Shown in pieces: positions 29,252 through 38,235 of a stretch of DNA of 64,000 nucleotides. Where the stretch lies: contig NZ_CP104275.1 in NCBI RefSeq assembly GCF_025244925.1, positions 2,604,001-2,668,000 of the forward strand. Reading direction: 5' to 3'. Each line of letters begins with the position of its first letter. Position 1 is the stretch's first letter. This DNA comes from Arthrobacter zhaoxinii (GTDB lineage Bacteria; Actinomycetota; Actinomycetes; Actinomycetales; Micrococcaceae). Under the pieces are notes generated by a model. It saw only the letters and a program-made list of their open reading frames with translations. It made no database searches and was not told where the DNA came from. Both the position numbers and the translations under genes were made by a program.

Positions 29252-29418
29252 TGCAAGGGCCGGACCCGATCAGTACTTGCCACGTTCCGAGTGTTGTCAT
29301 AATGAAAAGACTACGTTCATCTACTGACGTCTGCCTTCTGTCATTCCTCTATCCGCCACTCACGAACCCTCGGATCGGGGCGTGACAGCCCTGCGCCCTT
29401 TTCCTCTACTACATACGA

Positions 29419-29509
29419 AAATGCCGCCCCCGAAACTTAGCAGAGAGCGGCATTTCTGTGTTGAATCAGGCAAGAAATCTAAACATTAAATCTAAATTCC
29501 ACCACGTCG
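29419..29509 (-). repeat. ychF 3'-end repeat, copy E (the tail of the working ychF gene) with terminator
   Basis: This is the real end of ychF: 29479-29505 encodes VVEFRFNV and TAG with AT-rich codons (GAA TTT AGA TTT AAT GTT), unlike the GC-rich rest of the gene. The hairpin at 29419-29455 (AAATGCCGC/GCGGCATTT) is its terminator. To the right of CCACCACGT the sequence is the ychF body instead of the foreign block. It is therefore the attL-like junction: host gene joined to an element-supplied tail. Confidence 0.85.
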
Positions 29510-30564
29510 CCGTCGACCATGACGTAGTCCTTGCCTTCGATGCGGACCTTGCCGCGGGACTTGGCCTCGGCCATGGAGCCGGCGTCGACCAGATCGTCGA
29601 AGGACACAACTTCGGCCTTGATGAAGCCGCGCTGGAAGTCGGAGTGGATGACGCCGGCAGCCTGAGGCGCGGTGTCGCCCTTGCGGATGGTCCAGGCGCG
29701 GGTTTCCTTGGGGCCGGCAGTCAGGTAGGTCTGCAGGCCGAGGGTGTGGAAGCCGACGCGGGCCAGCTGGTCCAGGCCGGATTCTTCCTGGCCGTTCATT
29801 TCCAGCATTTCGCGGGCTTCTTCTTCGTCCAGCTCCACCAGGTCGGCTTCGAGCTTGGCGTCGAGGAAGATCGCGTCCGCGGGTGCCACCAGTTCGCGGA
29901 GCTCGGCCTGGCGGTCCGGGTTGCCCAGCACGGCGTCGTCGACGTTGAACACGTAGATGAAGGGCTTGGCGGTGAGCAGGCTCAGCTCGCGCAGGTGTTC
30001 CATGTCCAGTTTGTCGCTGGCCACGGAGGAGAAGATCGTGTCGCCGCGTTCCAGCACAGTGCGGGCGGCCTCCATGGCAGCCAGCTGCGCGGCGTCGCGC
30101 TTCTTGATCTTGACTTCCTTCTCCACCCGCGGGATCGCCTTTTCCAGCGTCTGCAGGTCAGCCAGGATCAGCTCGGTGTTGATGGTTTCCATGTCCGAAC
30201 GCGGGTCCACCTTGCCGTCCACGTGGATGACGTCGGGGTCATCGAACACGCGGATAACCTGGGCAATGGCTTCGGCTTCGCGGATATTGGCGAGGAACTG
30301 GTTGCCCAGCCCTTCACCCTCGGAAGCGCCCTTGACGATCCCGGCAATATCCACGAAGGACACCGTCGCCGGGAGGATGCGCGCCGAACCGTGGATTTCG
30401 GCCAGCTTGGCCAGCCGCGGATCGGGAAGGGACACGACGCCGACGTTCGGTTCGATGGTGGCGAACGGATAGTTCGCCGCCAGCACGTTGTTGCGGGTCA
30501 GCGCATTGAACAGGGTTGATTTGCCGACGTTGGGCAGGCCGACGATGCCAATAGTAAGAGCCAC
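29479..30564 (-). CDS. ychF: Redox-regulated ATPase/GTPase YchF (OLA1 type)
   Basis: The 361-residue protein is full length for YchF. It has the P-loop GLPNVGKSTLFNALT at the N-terminus, a DIAGIVKGASEGEGLGNQF switch region, a coiled-coil insert and the C-terminal TGS domain (FHTLGLQTYLTAGP, then WTIRKGDTAPQAAGVIHSDF). It binds ribosomes and hydrolyses ATP. It follows ispH on the same strand. The last eight codons plus terminator are AT-rich and repeated four more times downstream, so this gene's 3' end appears to be an insertion site and its present tail element-derived. Confidence 0.97.
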   Translation of the reverse strand: MALTIGIVGLPNVGKSTLFNALTRNNVLAANYPFATIEPNVGVVSLPDPRLAKLAEIHGSARILPATVSFVDIAGIVKGASEGEGLGNQFLANIREAEAIAQVIRVFDDPDVIHVDGKVDPRSDMETINTELILADLQTLEKAIPRVEKEVKIKKRDAAQLAAMEAARTVLERGDTIFSSVASDKLDMEHLRELSLLTAKPFIYVFNVDDAVLGNPDRQAELRELVAPADAIFLDAKLEADLVELDEEEAREMLEMNGQEESGLDQLARVGFHTLGLQTYLTAGPKETRAWTIRKGDTAPQAAGVIHSDFQRGFIKAEVVSFDDLVDAGSMAEAKSRGKVRIEGKDYVMVDGDVVEFRFNV

Positions 30565-30585
30565 GTTAGTAAATGATACCGGGCG

Positions 30586-31671
30586 CTAGGACTCGTCGGC
30601 ACGACGGCGGCCGCCGAGGCCGCGGGAGGAGTCCCCCATGGCCTTGAGCGTGGCACGGATTTCCTTCGGCAGGGAGAAAATGATGTCCTCTTCGGCCGTC
30701 ACTACCTCTTCGACGTCGCCGTAGCCGTACTGCGCCAGCAGGTGCAGCACGTCCTGGACCAGGTTTTCCGGCACGGAGGCGCCGGAGGTCACGCCGACCG
30801 TGGCCACACCCTCGAACCAGCTTTCATCCACCTCGTTGGCAAAGTCCACGCGGTAGGAGGCCTTGGCGCCGTATTCCAGCGCCACCTCCACCAGCCGGAC
30901 GGAGTTGGATGAGTTCGCCGACCCCACCACCAGCACCAGGTCCGCTTCCGGGGCGATCTTCTTGATCGCGGCCTGGCGGTTGGACGTTGCGTAGCAAATG
31001 TCATCGCTGGGGGGATCCTGCAGGGAGGGGAAGCGTTCGCGCAGCAGGTTCACGGTGTGCATGGCTTCATCCACGCTGAGGGTGGTCTGGGAGAGCCAGA
31101 TGACCTTGTCCGGGTCCCGGACGGTGACCTTGTCCACGTCTTCGGGACCGTTGACGATCTGCATGTGCTCCGGCGCTTCGCCATAGGTGCCTTCGACCTC
31201 TTCGTGGCCTTCATGTCCGATCAGCAGGATGTCGAAGTCGTCGCGGGCAAACCGGACGGCTTCGCGGTGCACCTTGGTGACCAGCGGGCAGGTGGCGTCG
31301 ATGGTGCGCAGCTGCCGGTCCGCCGCGGACTGCACGACGGCGGGTGAGACGCCGTGGGCGGAGAAGATCAGCAGCGAGCCCTCGGGCACCTCGTCGGTCT
31401 CGTCCACGAAGATTGCACCCTTTTCCTCCAGCGTGGTGACCACGTGGAGGTTGTGGACAATCTGCTTGCGGACGTACACGGGCGGACCGTAGGCTTCCAG
31501 CGCCTTTTCGACGGCGATGACCGCCCGGTCCACTCCGGCGCAGTAGCCGCGCGGTGCCGCCAGCAGCACGCGCCGCGGACCGAAAACGGGAGCGGCAGCT
31601 GCCACTTCCTCGGGGGTGCGGCGCCGCCGGGGCACGGTGGGCATCGGCACGGAGATAACTGTGCTGGTCAT
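30586..31671 (-). CDS. ispH: 4-hydroxy-3-methylbut-2-enyl diphosphate reductase
   Basis: The 361-residue enzyme has the three iron-sulfur cluster cysteines in [27 protein letters not shown] and [14 protein letters not shown], and the active-site [10 protein letters not shown] stretch. It makes IPP and DMAPP in the last step of the MEP isoprenoid pathway. It has a short actinobacterial N-terminal extension and is 21 bases upstream of ychF, so the two may be co-transcribed. Confidence 0.96.
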   Translation of the reverse strand: MTSTVISVPMPTVPRRRRTPEEVAAAAPVFGPRRVLLAAPRGYCAGVDRAVIAVEKALEAYGPPVYVRKQIVHNLHVVTTLEEKGAIFVDETDEVPEGSLLIFSAHGVSPAVVQSAADRQLRTIDATCPLVTKVHREAVRFARDDFDILLIGHEGHEEVEGTYGEAPEHMQIVNGPEDVDKVTVRDPDKVIWLSQTTLSVDEAMHTVNLLRERFPSLQDPPSDDICYATSNRQAAIKKIAPEADLVLVVGSANSSNSVRLVEVALEYGAKASYRVDFANEVDESWFEGVATVGVTSGASVPENLVQDVLHLLAQYGYGDVEEVVTAEEDIIFSLPKEIRATLKAMGDSSRGLGGRRRADES

Positions 31672-31738
31672 GTCCCTATGCTATCGGGTGGGCTATGCGA
31701 TCCCGTCCCCGCGGGCCGTGGGTACGCTCACAGCGGAG

Positions 31739-32560
31739 CTACCGCCCGGACCTGCTCAGCACCCTCGCCAGGAGCCCGGCGACGAACACTCCGGCACCGG
31801 CCAGCATCAGGCCGACGGTCCAGGTGCGGAAGCTGTCCGCTGCCTGCCCGGCGAAGGCCTCTGCGAAGGCAGACGCCACCGCGCTGCCCACCTGCTGCGC
31901 GGACACCATGCCCGGCAACATCCCCGCCGCCAGCCACAGCACTGCACCGGCAAGCGCCACCCCCACCCCCAACAGCGCGAACGTCGTGGACCGGCGTCGT
32001 GCAGCGATCAGGGCAAGGAGGCCTGCGACGGCGGCGGCGAGCGCCAGGAGCGGCCAGGCCTCGCCGGCCCGCTGGACGTTGGAGATCAGGTCCGCATGCC
32101 CCGCTCCCCCAATCTCCACCGGAACCTGCTCCGGTGCCGGCACCGATGTGCCGAGTTCCCCTCCCACGCTTCCGGTGACAAGTCCCACCAGGGGCGCGAC
32201 GTCGAGCGTCACCGCACTGCCCGCCCCCTCTGCGGCATTGCCGAAGGTCAGTGCATGCGAGCGGCGCAGCGTCTCGCTCCAGGCCTCCGGGTACTCCGGC
32301 AGCGACTGGACCTGTTCCACGGCCGACGTAATGAGCGGCCCCACCAGCCCGGCCAACGGCGCGGGAACCTCCGCCGACACGGCATCGGACAGGGACAACG
32401 CGAGTTCATCCTGAAGGGATTCGTCCCGTGCCAGCGGCTCCCCCAGAGCGGCAAACCCGTTTTCCGAGACCACGTTCGTGTTCAGCCACGCCCCGCAGAA
32501 GGCCGCTGCGGCAAGCAGGACGGCGAGCAGGCCGAAAACGGCCGAGACGAATGTGCGCAT
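31739..32560 (-). CDS. Membrane protein of unknown function between ispH and xseA
   Basis: The 273-residue protein has an N-terminal membrane segment (MRTFVSAVFGLLAVLLAAAA), a soluble external domain of about 150 residues, and two or three membrane segments at the C-terminus (LLALAAAVAGLLALIAA, TFALLGVGVALAGAVLWLAA, GLMLAGAGVFVAGLL). AGGAAC precedes the ATG at 32560. It is divergent from xseA. I do not recognise a named family. Confidence 0.8.
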   Translation of the reverse strand: MRTFVSAVFGLLAVLLAAAAFCGAWLNTNVVSENGFAALGEPLARDESLQDELALSLSDAVSAEVPAPLAGLVGPLITSAVEQVQSLPEYPEAWSETLRRSHALTFGNAAEGAGSAVTLDVAPLVGLVTGSVGGELGTSVPAPEQVPVEIGGAGHADLISNVQRAGEAWPLLALAAAVAGLLALIAARRRSTTFALLGVGVALAGAVLWLAAGMLPGMVSAQQVGSAVASAFAEAFAGQAADSFRTWTVGLMLAGAGVFVAGLLARVLSRSGR

Positions 32561-32704
32561 AAAAGTTCCTTGTCCGTGGGGTTCCGGGCGGCCGCTGGAA
32601 GGCCGGGAGAACCGGACCGGGGGAAGCACCTGATAGACATTAAGCCTGGGCCGGTTCCTCCACCGGACCGATAGCCAGTGCCAATCCACCGCGGGAGCAT
32701 CCAG

Positions 32705-33973
32705 ATGCAAGACGACAGCGGACCGTTGAGTCCCGAGAATACCCCGGAGCAGACCACCCTGCCCGCCACGGCCGCGCAGACGTCCCCGGAGAACCCCTGG
32801 CCGCTTGCCCTGCTTTCAAAGAACCTCAAAAGCTACATTGACCGCGCCCCGGCCACCTGGGTGGAGGGCCAGGTGATCGAACTGAACCGCCGGGCCAATG
32901 CCTCCTACATCACGCTGCGCGACGTCGACGCCGAGGTCTCGCTGTCCCTGACGGCGTGGAGCACGGTCATGAACCGGCTGGAGCTGCCGCTGGAGCGCGG
33001 TGCCCGGGTGGTGGCCCTGGTGAAGCCGGATTTCTGGGTCAAGACCGGACGCCTGTCCATGCAGACCCGCGACATCCGGCCGGTGGGGCTGGGCGATCTG
33101 CTCGCCCGGATTGAACGCCTGCGCCATGCCCTGGCCGCCGAAGGACTCTTCCGCGAGGACCGCAAGCTCCCGCTGCCGCTGCTGCCGGGCAGGATCGGGC
33201 TGATTACCGGCCGGAACTCCGACGCCATGAAGGACGTGATGCGCAATGCCGCGCTCCGCTGGCCGGCCGTCGAGTTCGAAGTCCGCGAAGTGGCGGTCCA
33301 GGGCGTCAATGCGGTGGCCGAGGTGTCCCGGGCCCTGGCGGAGCTCGATGCCATGCCTGAAGTGGACGTGATCATCATTGCCCGCGGCGGCGGCTCGCTG
33401 GAGGACCTGCTGGCCTTCAGCCACGAGGATCTGGTCCGTGCGGTCTCGGCGGCCTCGACTCCGGTGGTCAGCGCCATCGGCCACGAAGCGGACCGTCCCC
33501 TGCTCGACGACGTGGCCGACCTGCGTGCCTCCACCCCCACCGATGCCGCGAAGCGCGTGGTGCCCGACGTCGGCGAGGAACTGGCACGGATCCGGCAGTC
33601 ACGGGCCCAGCTGCGGCGCATCCTCGACGCGGTGCTGAGCCGGGAAACGGACCGACTGAACCACGTCCGCTCCCGCCCGGCCCTGGCCGCACCGCTGTCC
33701 ATGGTGGACCGGCGCCAGGAAGAGGTGTCCCGGCTGCGGTCCCGCGCCCTGTCCGCTGTTACTGCGGAGGTCCGCCGCGATGCGGACCGGATCGGCCACC
33801 TGCGCGCACAGGTCCGTGCCCTGTCGCCGCAGAACACCCTGGACCGCGGCTACGCCGTCGTCCAGCTCCAGGACGGCTCCGTGGTGCGCGAGGCCGAAAC
33901 GGTCCCGGCCGGCGCGCAGCTGCGGATCCGCGTGGCCGTCGGCGCACTCACGGCCACCGAAGGCACCCGCTAG
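32705..33973 (+). CDS. xseA: Exodeoxyribonuclease VII large subunit
   Basis: The 422-residue protein has the N-terminal OB fold ([18 protein letters not shown], then [12 protein letters not shown]), the catalytic domain with [36 protein letters not shown] and [20 protein letters not shown], and a C-terminal coiled coil. It works with the small subunit downstream to degrade single-stranded DNA. The ATG at 32705 follows GGGAG by 7 bases. Confidence 0.96.
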   Translation: MQDDSGPLSPENTPEQTTLPATAAQTSPENPWPLALLSKNLKSYIDRAPATWVEGQVIELNRRANASYITLRDVDAEVSLSLTAWSTVMNRLELPLERGARVVALVKPDFWVKTGRLSMQTRDIRPVGLGDLLARIERLRHALAAEGLFREDRKLPLPLLPGRIGLITGRNSDAMKDVMRNAALRWPAVEFEVREVAVQGVNAVAEVSRALAELDAMPEVDVIIIARGGGSLEDLLAFSHEDLVRAVSAASTPVVSAIGHEADRPLLDDVADLRASTPTDAAKRVVPDVGEELARIRQSRAQLRRILDAVLSRETDRLNHVRSRPALAAPLSMVDRRQEEVSRLRSRALSAVTAEVRRDADRIGHLRAQVRALSPQNTLDRGYAVVQLQDGSVVREAETVPAGAQLRIRVAVGALTATEGTR

Positions 33974-34044
33974 CCGGCCCGGCTGCCCACCCCGTTTACC
34001 CAGCCCGTTTACCTACCCCCAGCAAGCCCGTAAAGGACAAGAAC

Positions 34045-34281
34045 ATGAGTGAAACACCGGCAGTACCCGCAGTACCGGCAGACATCGAGGCCATGAGCTA
34101 CGAGCAGGCCCGCGACGAGCTCCTGTCCGTCGTGGGCCGGCTCGAAACCGGCGGCGCCAGTCTGGAGGAGTCCCTGGCCCTGTGGGAGCGCGGCGAGCAC
34201 CTGGCCACCCGCTGCGAATCCTGGCTTGAGGGCGCCCGCCAGCGCCTGGACGCTGCCCGCGGGCAGGCTGCCGGCGAGTAA
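34045..34281 (+). CDS. xseB: Exodeoxyribonuclease VII small subunit
   Basis: The 78-residue protein has the family pattern: [20 protein letters not shown], then [20 protein letters not shown], a two-helix protein. It lies 71 bases after xseA and forms the ExoVII complex with it. The Ala/Pro-rich first 15 residues are not conserved. Confidence 0.95.
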   Translation: MSETPAVPAVPADIEAMSYEQARDELLSVVGRLETGGASLEESLALWERGEHLATRCESWLEGARQRLDAARGQAAGE

Positions 34282-34464
34282 GGCGGGGCTGGGCAGGGCT
34301 GGGACAGCCCGTGAGCCCCGCATCGCCGAGCGAGGAACGAGCGGGGAAGCAGCGAACCAGAGTTCCCTGACCGAGCATGCGAGGCGAGGGGTGGTTCGCT
34401 GCGCTAAGGGGCGGCGGGCTGTCGCCTGCCCTGCCCCCAGCAGGGCCCTGCCCCCGCCTGACCC

Positions 34465-35682
34465 CTACGGCTTGTAGCTCCCCAGGAACTCGGCCAGACG
34501 TGTCATGGCGTCCTCAATGTCCTCCACGTTGGGCAGGGTCACCATCCGGAAGTGGTCCGGGCGCACCCAGTTGAACGCGGTGCCCACCGATACCAGGATC
34601 TTCTGCTGCTTGAGCAGGTCCAGGGCGAACTGTTCGTCGTCCTTGATCGGATACACCTCGGGGTCCAGGCGTGGGAACAGGTAGAGGGCGCCCTGCGCCA
34701 GTTCACAGGTGACGCCGGGGATGGCGTTGAGCATCTGGTGCGCCTTGTCGCGCTGGGCGCGCAGGCGTCCGCCGGGCAGGATCAGGTCATTGATGCTCTG
34801 ATAGCCGCCGAGAGCGGTCTGGATGGCGTGCTGGGCGGGCACATTCGCGCACAGGCGCATGTTCGCCAGCAGGTTGATGCCCTCGATGTAGTCCGCTGCG
34901 TCCCGCTTGGGGCCGGAAATGGCCATCCACCCGCTGCGGTAGCCGGCAATCCGGTAGGCCTTGGACAGGCCGCTGAAGGTCAGGCAGAGAACGTCGTCGC
35001 CGGTGACCGTTGCCGAGTTCACGTGCACGGCGTCGTCGTAAAGGATCTTTTCGTAGATTTCGTCCGAGAAGATGATCAGCCCGTGCTTGCGGGCCAGGTC
35101 CACGATGGCCTTCACCACGTGCTCCGGGTAGACGGCACCGGTGGGGTTGTTCGGGTTGATCAGGACAATGCCCTTGGTGCGGTCCGTGATCTTGGAGGCG
35201 AGGTCCTCCACGTCAGGCCACCAGTGCTCGGATTCGTCGCACAGGTAATGCACCGCCGTGCCGCCGGCCAGCGAGACCGAGGCGGTCCACAGCGGGTAGT
35301 CCGGCGCCGGGACGAGGATCTCATCGCCGTTGTTCAGCAGCGCCTGCATCGAGAGCGTGATCAGTTCGCTGACGCCGTTGCCCAGGTACACGTCATCGAC
35401 GTCGATGTTGTTAATCCCGCGGCTTTGGTAGTACTGCACGACGGCGGTGCGGGCGGAGAAGATGCCGCGGGAGTCGCTGTAGCCCTGGGCCTTGGGCAGG
35501 TGCCGCATCATGTCCACCAGGATGGCTTCGGGCGCTTCAAAGCCGAACGGGGCGGGATTGCCGATGTTCAGCTTGAGGATCCGGTGGCCTGCTGCTTCCA
35601 TCCGCTGCGCGTGTTCGAGCAACGGTCCACGGATGTCATACAGGACGTTGTGGAGTTTGTGCGACTGCTTGAATTCTGCCAT
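34465..35682 (-). CDS. Class I/II aminotransferase (AlaA/AlaT type)
   Basis: The 405-residue enzyme has the PLP lysine in FSGLSKAYRIAGYRSGW, the cofactor loop VPAPDYPLWTASVSLAGG and INPNNPTGAVYPEHVV. The opening FKQSHKLHNVLYDIRGPL is typical of AlaA-like alanine aminotransferases. It would interconvert alanine and pyruvate with glutamate as amino donor. AAGGA lies directly before the ATG at 35682, which itself is only 16 bases after the terminator of the upstream operon. Confidence 0.92.
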   Translation of the reverse strand: MAEFKQSHKLHNVLYDIRGPLLEHAQRMEAAGHRILKLNIGNPAPFGFEAPEAILVDMMRHLPKAQGYSDSRGIFSARTAVVQYYQSRGINNIDVDDVYLGNGVSELITLSMQALLNNGDEILVPAPDYPLWTASVSLAGGTAVHYLCDESEHWWPDVEDLASKITDRTKGIVLINPNNPTGAVYPEHVVKAIVDLARKHGLIIFSDEIYEKILYDDAVHVNSATVTGDDVLCLTFSGLSKAYRIAGYRSGWMAISGPKRDAADYIEGINLLANMRLCANVPAQHAIQTALGGYQSINDLILPGGRLRAQRDKAHQMLNAIPGVTCELAQGALYLFPRLDPEVYPIKDDEQFALDLLKQQKILVSVGTAFNWVRPDHFRMVTLPNVEDIEDAMTRLAEFLGSYKP

Positions 35683-35697
35683 TTCCTTAGGATGCCA

Positions 35698-35746
35698 CAG
35701 GCGGCGTCCGGAGCAGCGTATGTTTCGCTGCTCCGGGCGCCGCCTG
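35698..35746 (-). terminator. Terminator of the osmoprotectant transporter operon
   Basis: CAGGCGGCG-TCCGGAGCAGCG pairs with CGCTGCTCCGG-GCGCCGCCTG around a short TATGTTT loop, giving a stem of about 20 pairs with a small mismatch. It lies after the binding-protein gene and just before the aminotransferase start. Confidence 0.8.
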
Positions 35747-35767
35747 CAGCCCGGAAGGCAGGACGGG

Positions 35768-36721
35768 TCAGGCCAGGCCCTTTTCCTCCAGCCAGTCCTG
35801 CGCGGCCTCGGCCGGGTCGAGCTTCTGGTCACCGCTGACGGCCTGGTTCAGGGCAATGAGGTCTTCGGTGGTCAGCTGGGCGGATACCTCGTCCAGCACC
35901 TTCCGGGCCTCGTCGTTCACGCGGTCATCGGCGATCAGCGGGATGACCTGCTGGGCCGGCCAGTTCTGCTTCGGGTCCTCCAGAACCACCAGTCCGTTTT
36001 CCTCGATGGCGGGGGTGGTGGTGTAGATGTCCGCCACCTGGACGTCGTCGTTCAGCAGGGCGTCGACGGTCAGCGGGCCGCCGCTGTCACCGATGGGAGT
36101 GAATTCCTTGAATTCGCAGCCGTACTTTTCCTTCAGGCCGGCGAGGCCCTGGGTCCGCTCCGCGAACTCGGCAGGTGCACCGAGGGTCAGTTCGCCGCAG
36201 ACCTTGGCCAGGTCCTCGATGCTCTCAAGCTGGTACTTCTCGGCCGTGGCGGCAGTGACCACCATGGCGTCCTTGTCTTCGGCCTCGGAGGGCTCCAGGA
36301 CCACCAGGTTTTCCGGCAGTTTTTCGCTGAGGGAATCCACTATTTCGCCGGCGTCCACCAGGTCCGTTTCCGGGTCCGCGTGGACCAGCAGGGCTCCGGT
36401 GTACTCCGGAATCAGGTCGATCGAGCCGTCCTCGAGGGCGGGGATGTAGACCTCGCGGGAGCCGATGCCGAGCCGGGTTTCGGTCTCGATGCCCGCCGCG
36501 TTGAGGGCGCCGGCGTAAATCTCGGCAATGGTGCTGCTTTCCGGGAAGTCGGCCGAGCCCACCACCAGTGTCTGCTCGGTGCTGCTGCCGGAAGCTTCGG
36601 GGGTGGCTTCGTTTTCCAGCGGGTCCCCTCCTCCGCTGCAGCCGGCCAGGGCCAGGGCCATGCCGCCGGCCAGGACGGCCAGGGCCTTCCGGCGTGCGGT
36701 GGGGCGCGGGTGCTGCATCAT
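35768..36721 (-). CDS. Osmoprotectant (glycine betaine/choline-type) solute-binding lipoprotein
   Basis: The 317-residue precursor has an MMQHPRPTARRKAL signal with lipobox ALAGC. The mature chain begins TLVVGSADFPESSTIAEIYA and continues LGIGSREVYIPALEDGSIDL and PEYTGALL, the signature of OpuBC/OsmF-type binding proteins. It captures quaternary amines outside the cell for the permeases encoded upstream. AGGAGG lies 6 bases before the first ATG, which overlaps the end of the permease gene. Confidence 0.93.
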   Translation of the reverse strand: MMQHPRPTARRKALAVLAGGMALALAGCSGGGDPLENEATPEASGSSTEQTLVVGSADFPESSTIAEIYAGALNAAGIETETRLGIGSREVYIPALEDGSIDLIPEYTGALLVHADPETDLVDAGEIVDSLSEKLPENLVVLEPSEAEDKDAMVVTAATAEKYQLESIEDLAKVCGELTLGAPAEFAERTQGLAGLKEKYGCEFKEFTPIGDSGGPLTVDALLNDDVQVADIYTTTPAIEENGLVVLEDPKQNWPAQQVIPLIADDRVNDEARKVLDEVSAQLTTEDLIALNQAVSGDQKLDPAEAAQDWLEEKGLA

Positions 36722-37479
36722 GGTTTTCCTCCTTGTGCGCCGGCTGCGGGTACTCCGCTGCCGGTCGATGTACCGGCCGCGCCGGGGCGGCCGAGTCCTG
36801 ACGGGATCAGAAAGCGTGATCCCAACGCAATCACGGCATCCACGGCGAGCGCCAGCAGGGCAATGATGACCGCTCCTCCGAAGACCCGCCCGTAGTCCCC
36901 CACCGCCAGGCCGTCGATCAGATAGCGGCCCAGGCCGCCCAGGTTGATCGTGGCCACCACGGCGGCCGTTGCCACCACCTGCAGGGTGGCACCGCGCAGC
37001 CCGCCCAGGATCACGCGCATCCCGTTGGGGACCTCCACCCGGAACAGTACCTGTACCTCGCTCATGCCCAGGCTGCGGGCGGCGTCGACGACGGTCCGGT
37101 CCACCGAGGCGACCCCCGCGTAGGTCCCGGCCAGCAGCGGCGGAACGGCAAGGAGCACCAGTGACCAGATGGGCGGCATCAGCCCCAGCCCGGCCAGCAG
37201 GACGAACAGGGTGAGCATGCCCAGGGTGGGCAGTGCCCGCAGCAGCCCGGAGACGGCCACAACCGCTACCTGCCCGCGTCCGGTGTGCCCGATGAACAGG
37301 CCCAGCGGCACCGCGATGAGCGCGGCGATCAGCAGGGCCAGGCCCGTGTACTGCAGGTGCTCCAGGGTCCGCACCGGGATGCCTGCCTGTCCGGACCAGT
37401 TGGCCGGGTCCAGAAGCCATTCCCAACCCTGCCCGAGGGCGTTGGTACTGGTGTAGTCGGTGCGCGGGATGCCAACCAT
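36718..37479 (-). CDS. Osmoprotectant ABC transporter permease
   Basis: The 253-residue membrane protein carries the BPD-transport domain with several membrane segments (LLIAALIAVPLGLFIG near residue 52) and the coupling loop DAARSLGMSEVQVLFRVEVP. It pairs with the second permease two bases upstream. Its stop overlaps the start of the binding-protein gene. Confidence 0.92.
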   Translation of the reverse strand: MVGIPRTDYTSTNALGQGWEWLLDPANWSGQAGIPVRTLEHLQYTGLALLIAALIAVPLGLFIGHTGRGQVAVVAVSGLLRALPTLGMLTLFVLLAGLGLMPPIWSLVLLAVPPLLAGTYAGVASVDRTVVDAARSLGMSEVQVLFRVEVPNGMRVILGGLRGATLQVVATAAVVATINLGGLGRYLIDGLAVGDYGRVFGGAVIIALLALAVDAVIALGSRFLIPSGLGRPGAAGTSTGSGVPAAGAQGGKP

Positions 37480-37481
37480 GC

Positions 37482-38234
37482 CTACGCCCCCTTCAGCGCG
37501 ACGTCGGGCGCGGCCGCCGCCGGGCGGGCGGCGGGTGCCGGTCCCCCGCCCTCCGTGCCGCCGGTGCGGTTGGCGCGGCTACGCGCCGCCCGGCCGGATC
37601 CGCCGGCGCGGGTCCAGGGCGTGAGCAGACGCTGCGCCAGGACCAGGACAAGGTCCATCAGGAACGCCAGGACCAGGGTGGCGATGATCCCCACCACGAT
37701 CTCGGTCAGGAAATAGCGGCGCAGTCCGTCGGTGAAGAAGAACCCGAGGTTTTCGACGCCGATCAGGGCACCGACGCTGACCATGGAGATGTTGCTGACC
37801 GAGACCACGCGCAGCCCGGCGATGAGTACCGGAACGGACAGCGGCAGATCCACGGTGAGGAACCGGCGCAGCGGCCGGTAGCCCATGGCCACCGCGGCCT
37901 GGCGGACGCCGTCGTCCACGGAATCAAACGCGTCGATGCCCACGCGCAGCATCAGGGCCACGGCATAGATGGTCAGGGCCACGATGATGTTGGCGAGGTC
38001 GAGGATGCGGGTGCCCAGGATGGCCGGAAGGGTGACGAACAGGGCCAGCGACGGAATGGTGTACAGCAGTGACCCTGCGGAGAGGACGAAGCCCCGGATC
38101 TTCCGCCGGCCGCGCACCAGCTGTGCCAGGGGAAGGGCAATCAGGACGCCGATCACCAGGGGCAGCACCGACTGGTAGAGGTGCAGCCCGCCGAGCCGGA
38201 AAACGTCGTCGGTGTGGGCCAGGAACCATTCCAT
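37482..38234 (-). CDS. Osmoprotectant ABC transporter permease
   Basis: The 250-residue protein opens MEWFLAHTDDVFRLGGLHLY, the usual start of OpuCB-type permeases, and has the loop AAVAMGYRPLRRFLTVDLPL. Its last 35 residues are an Arg/Gly/Ala-rich cytoplasmic tail not shared with the family. It begins one base after the ATPase gene ends. Confidence 0.92.
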   Translation of the reverse strand: MEWFLAHTDDVFRLGGLHLYQSVLPLVIGVLIALPLAQLVRGRRKIRGFVLSAGSLLYTIPSLALFVTLPAILGTRILDLANIIVALTIYAVALMLRVGIDAFDSVDDGVRQAAVAMGYRPLRRFLTVDLPLSVPVLIAGLRVVSVSNISMVSVGALIGVENLGFFFTDGLRRYFLTEIVVGIIATLVLAFLMDLVLVLAQRLLTPWTRAGGSGRAARSRANRTGGTEGGGPAPAARPAAAAPDVALKGA

Positions 38235-38235
38235 C

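Noticed and set aside
17822..29509. Integron with attC sites
   Set aside because: The repeats lack paired RYYYAAC/GTTRRRY boxes, no integron integrase is near, and the repeats encode the ychF end, so insertion in a gene's 3' end is the better model.
35768..37426. 552-codon reading frame for the osmoprotectant binding protein
   Set aside because: The first 235 codons overlap the permease gene in another frame. The true start is the ATG at 36721 after AGGAGG.
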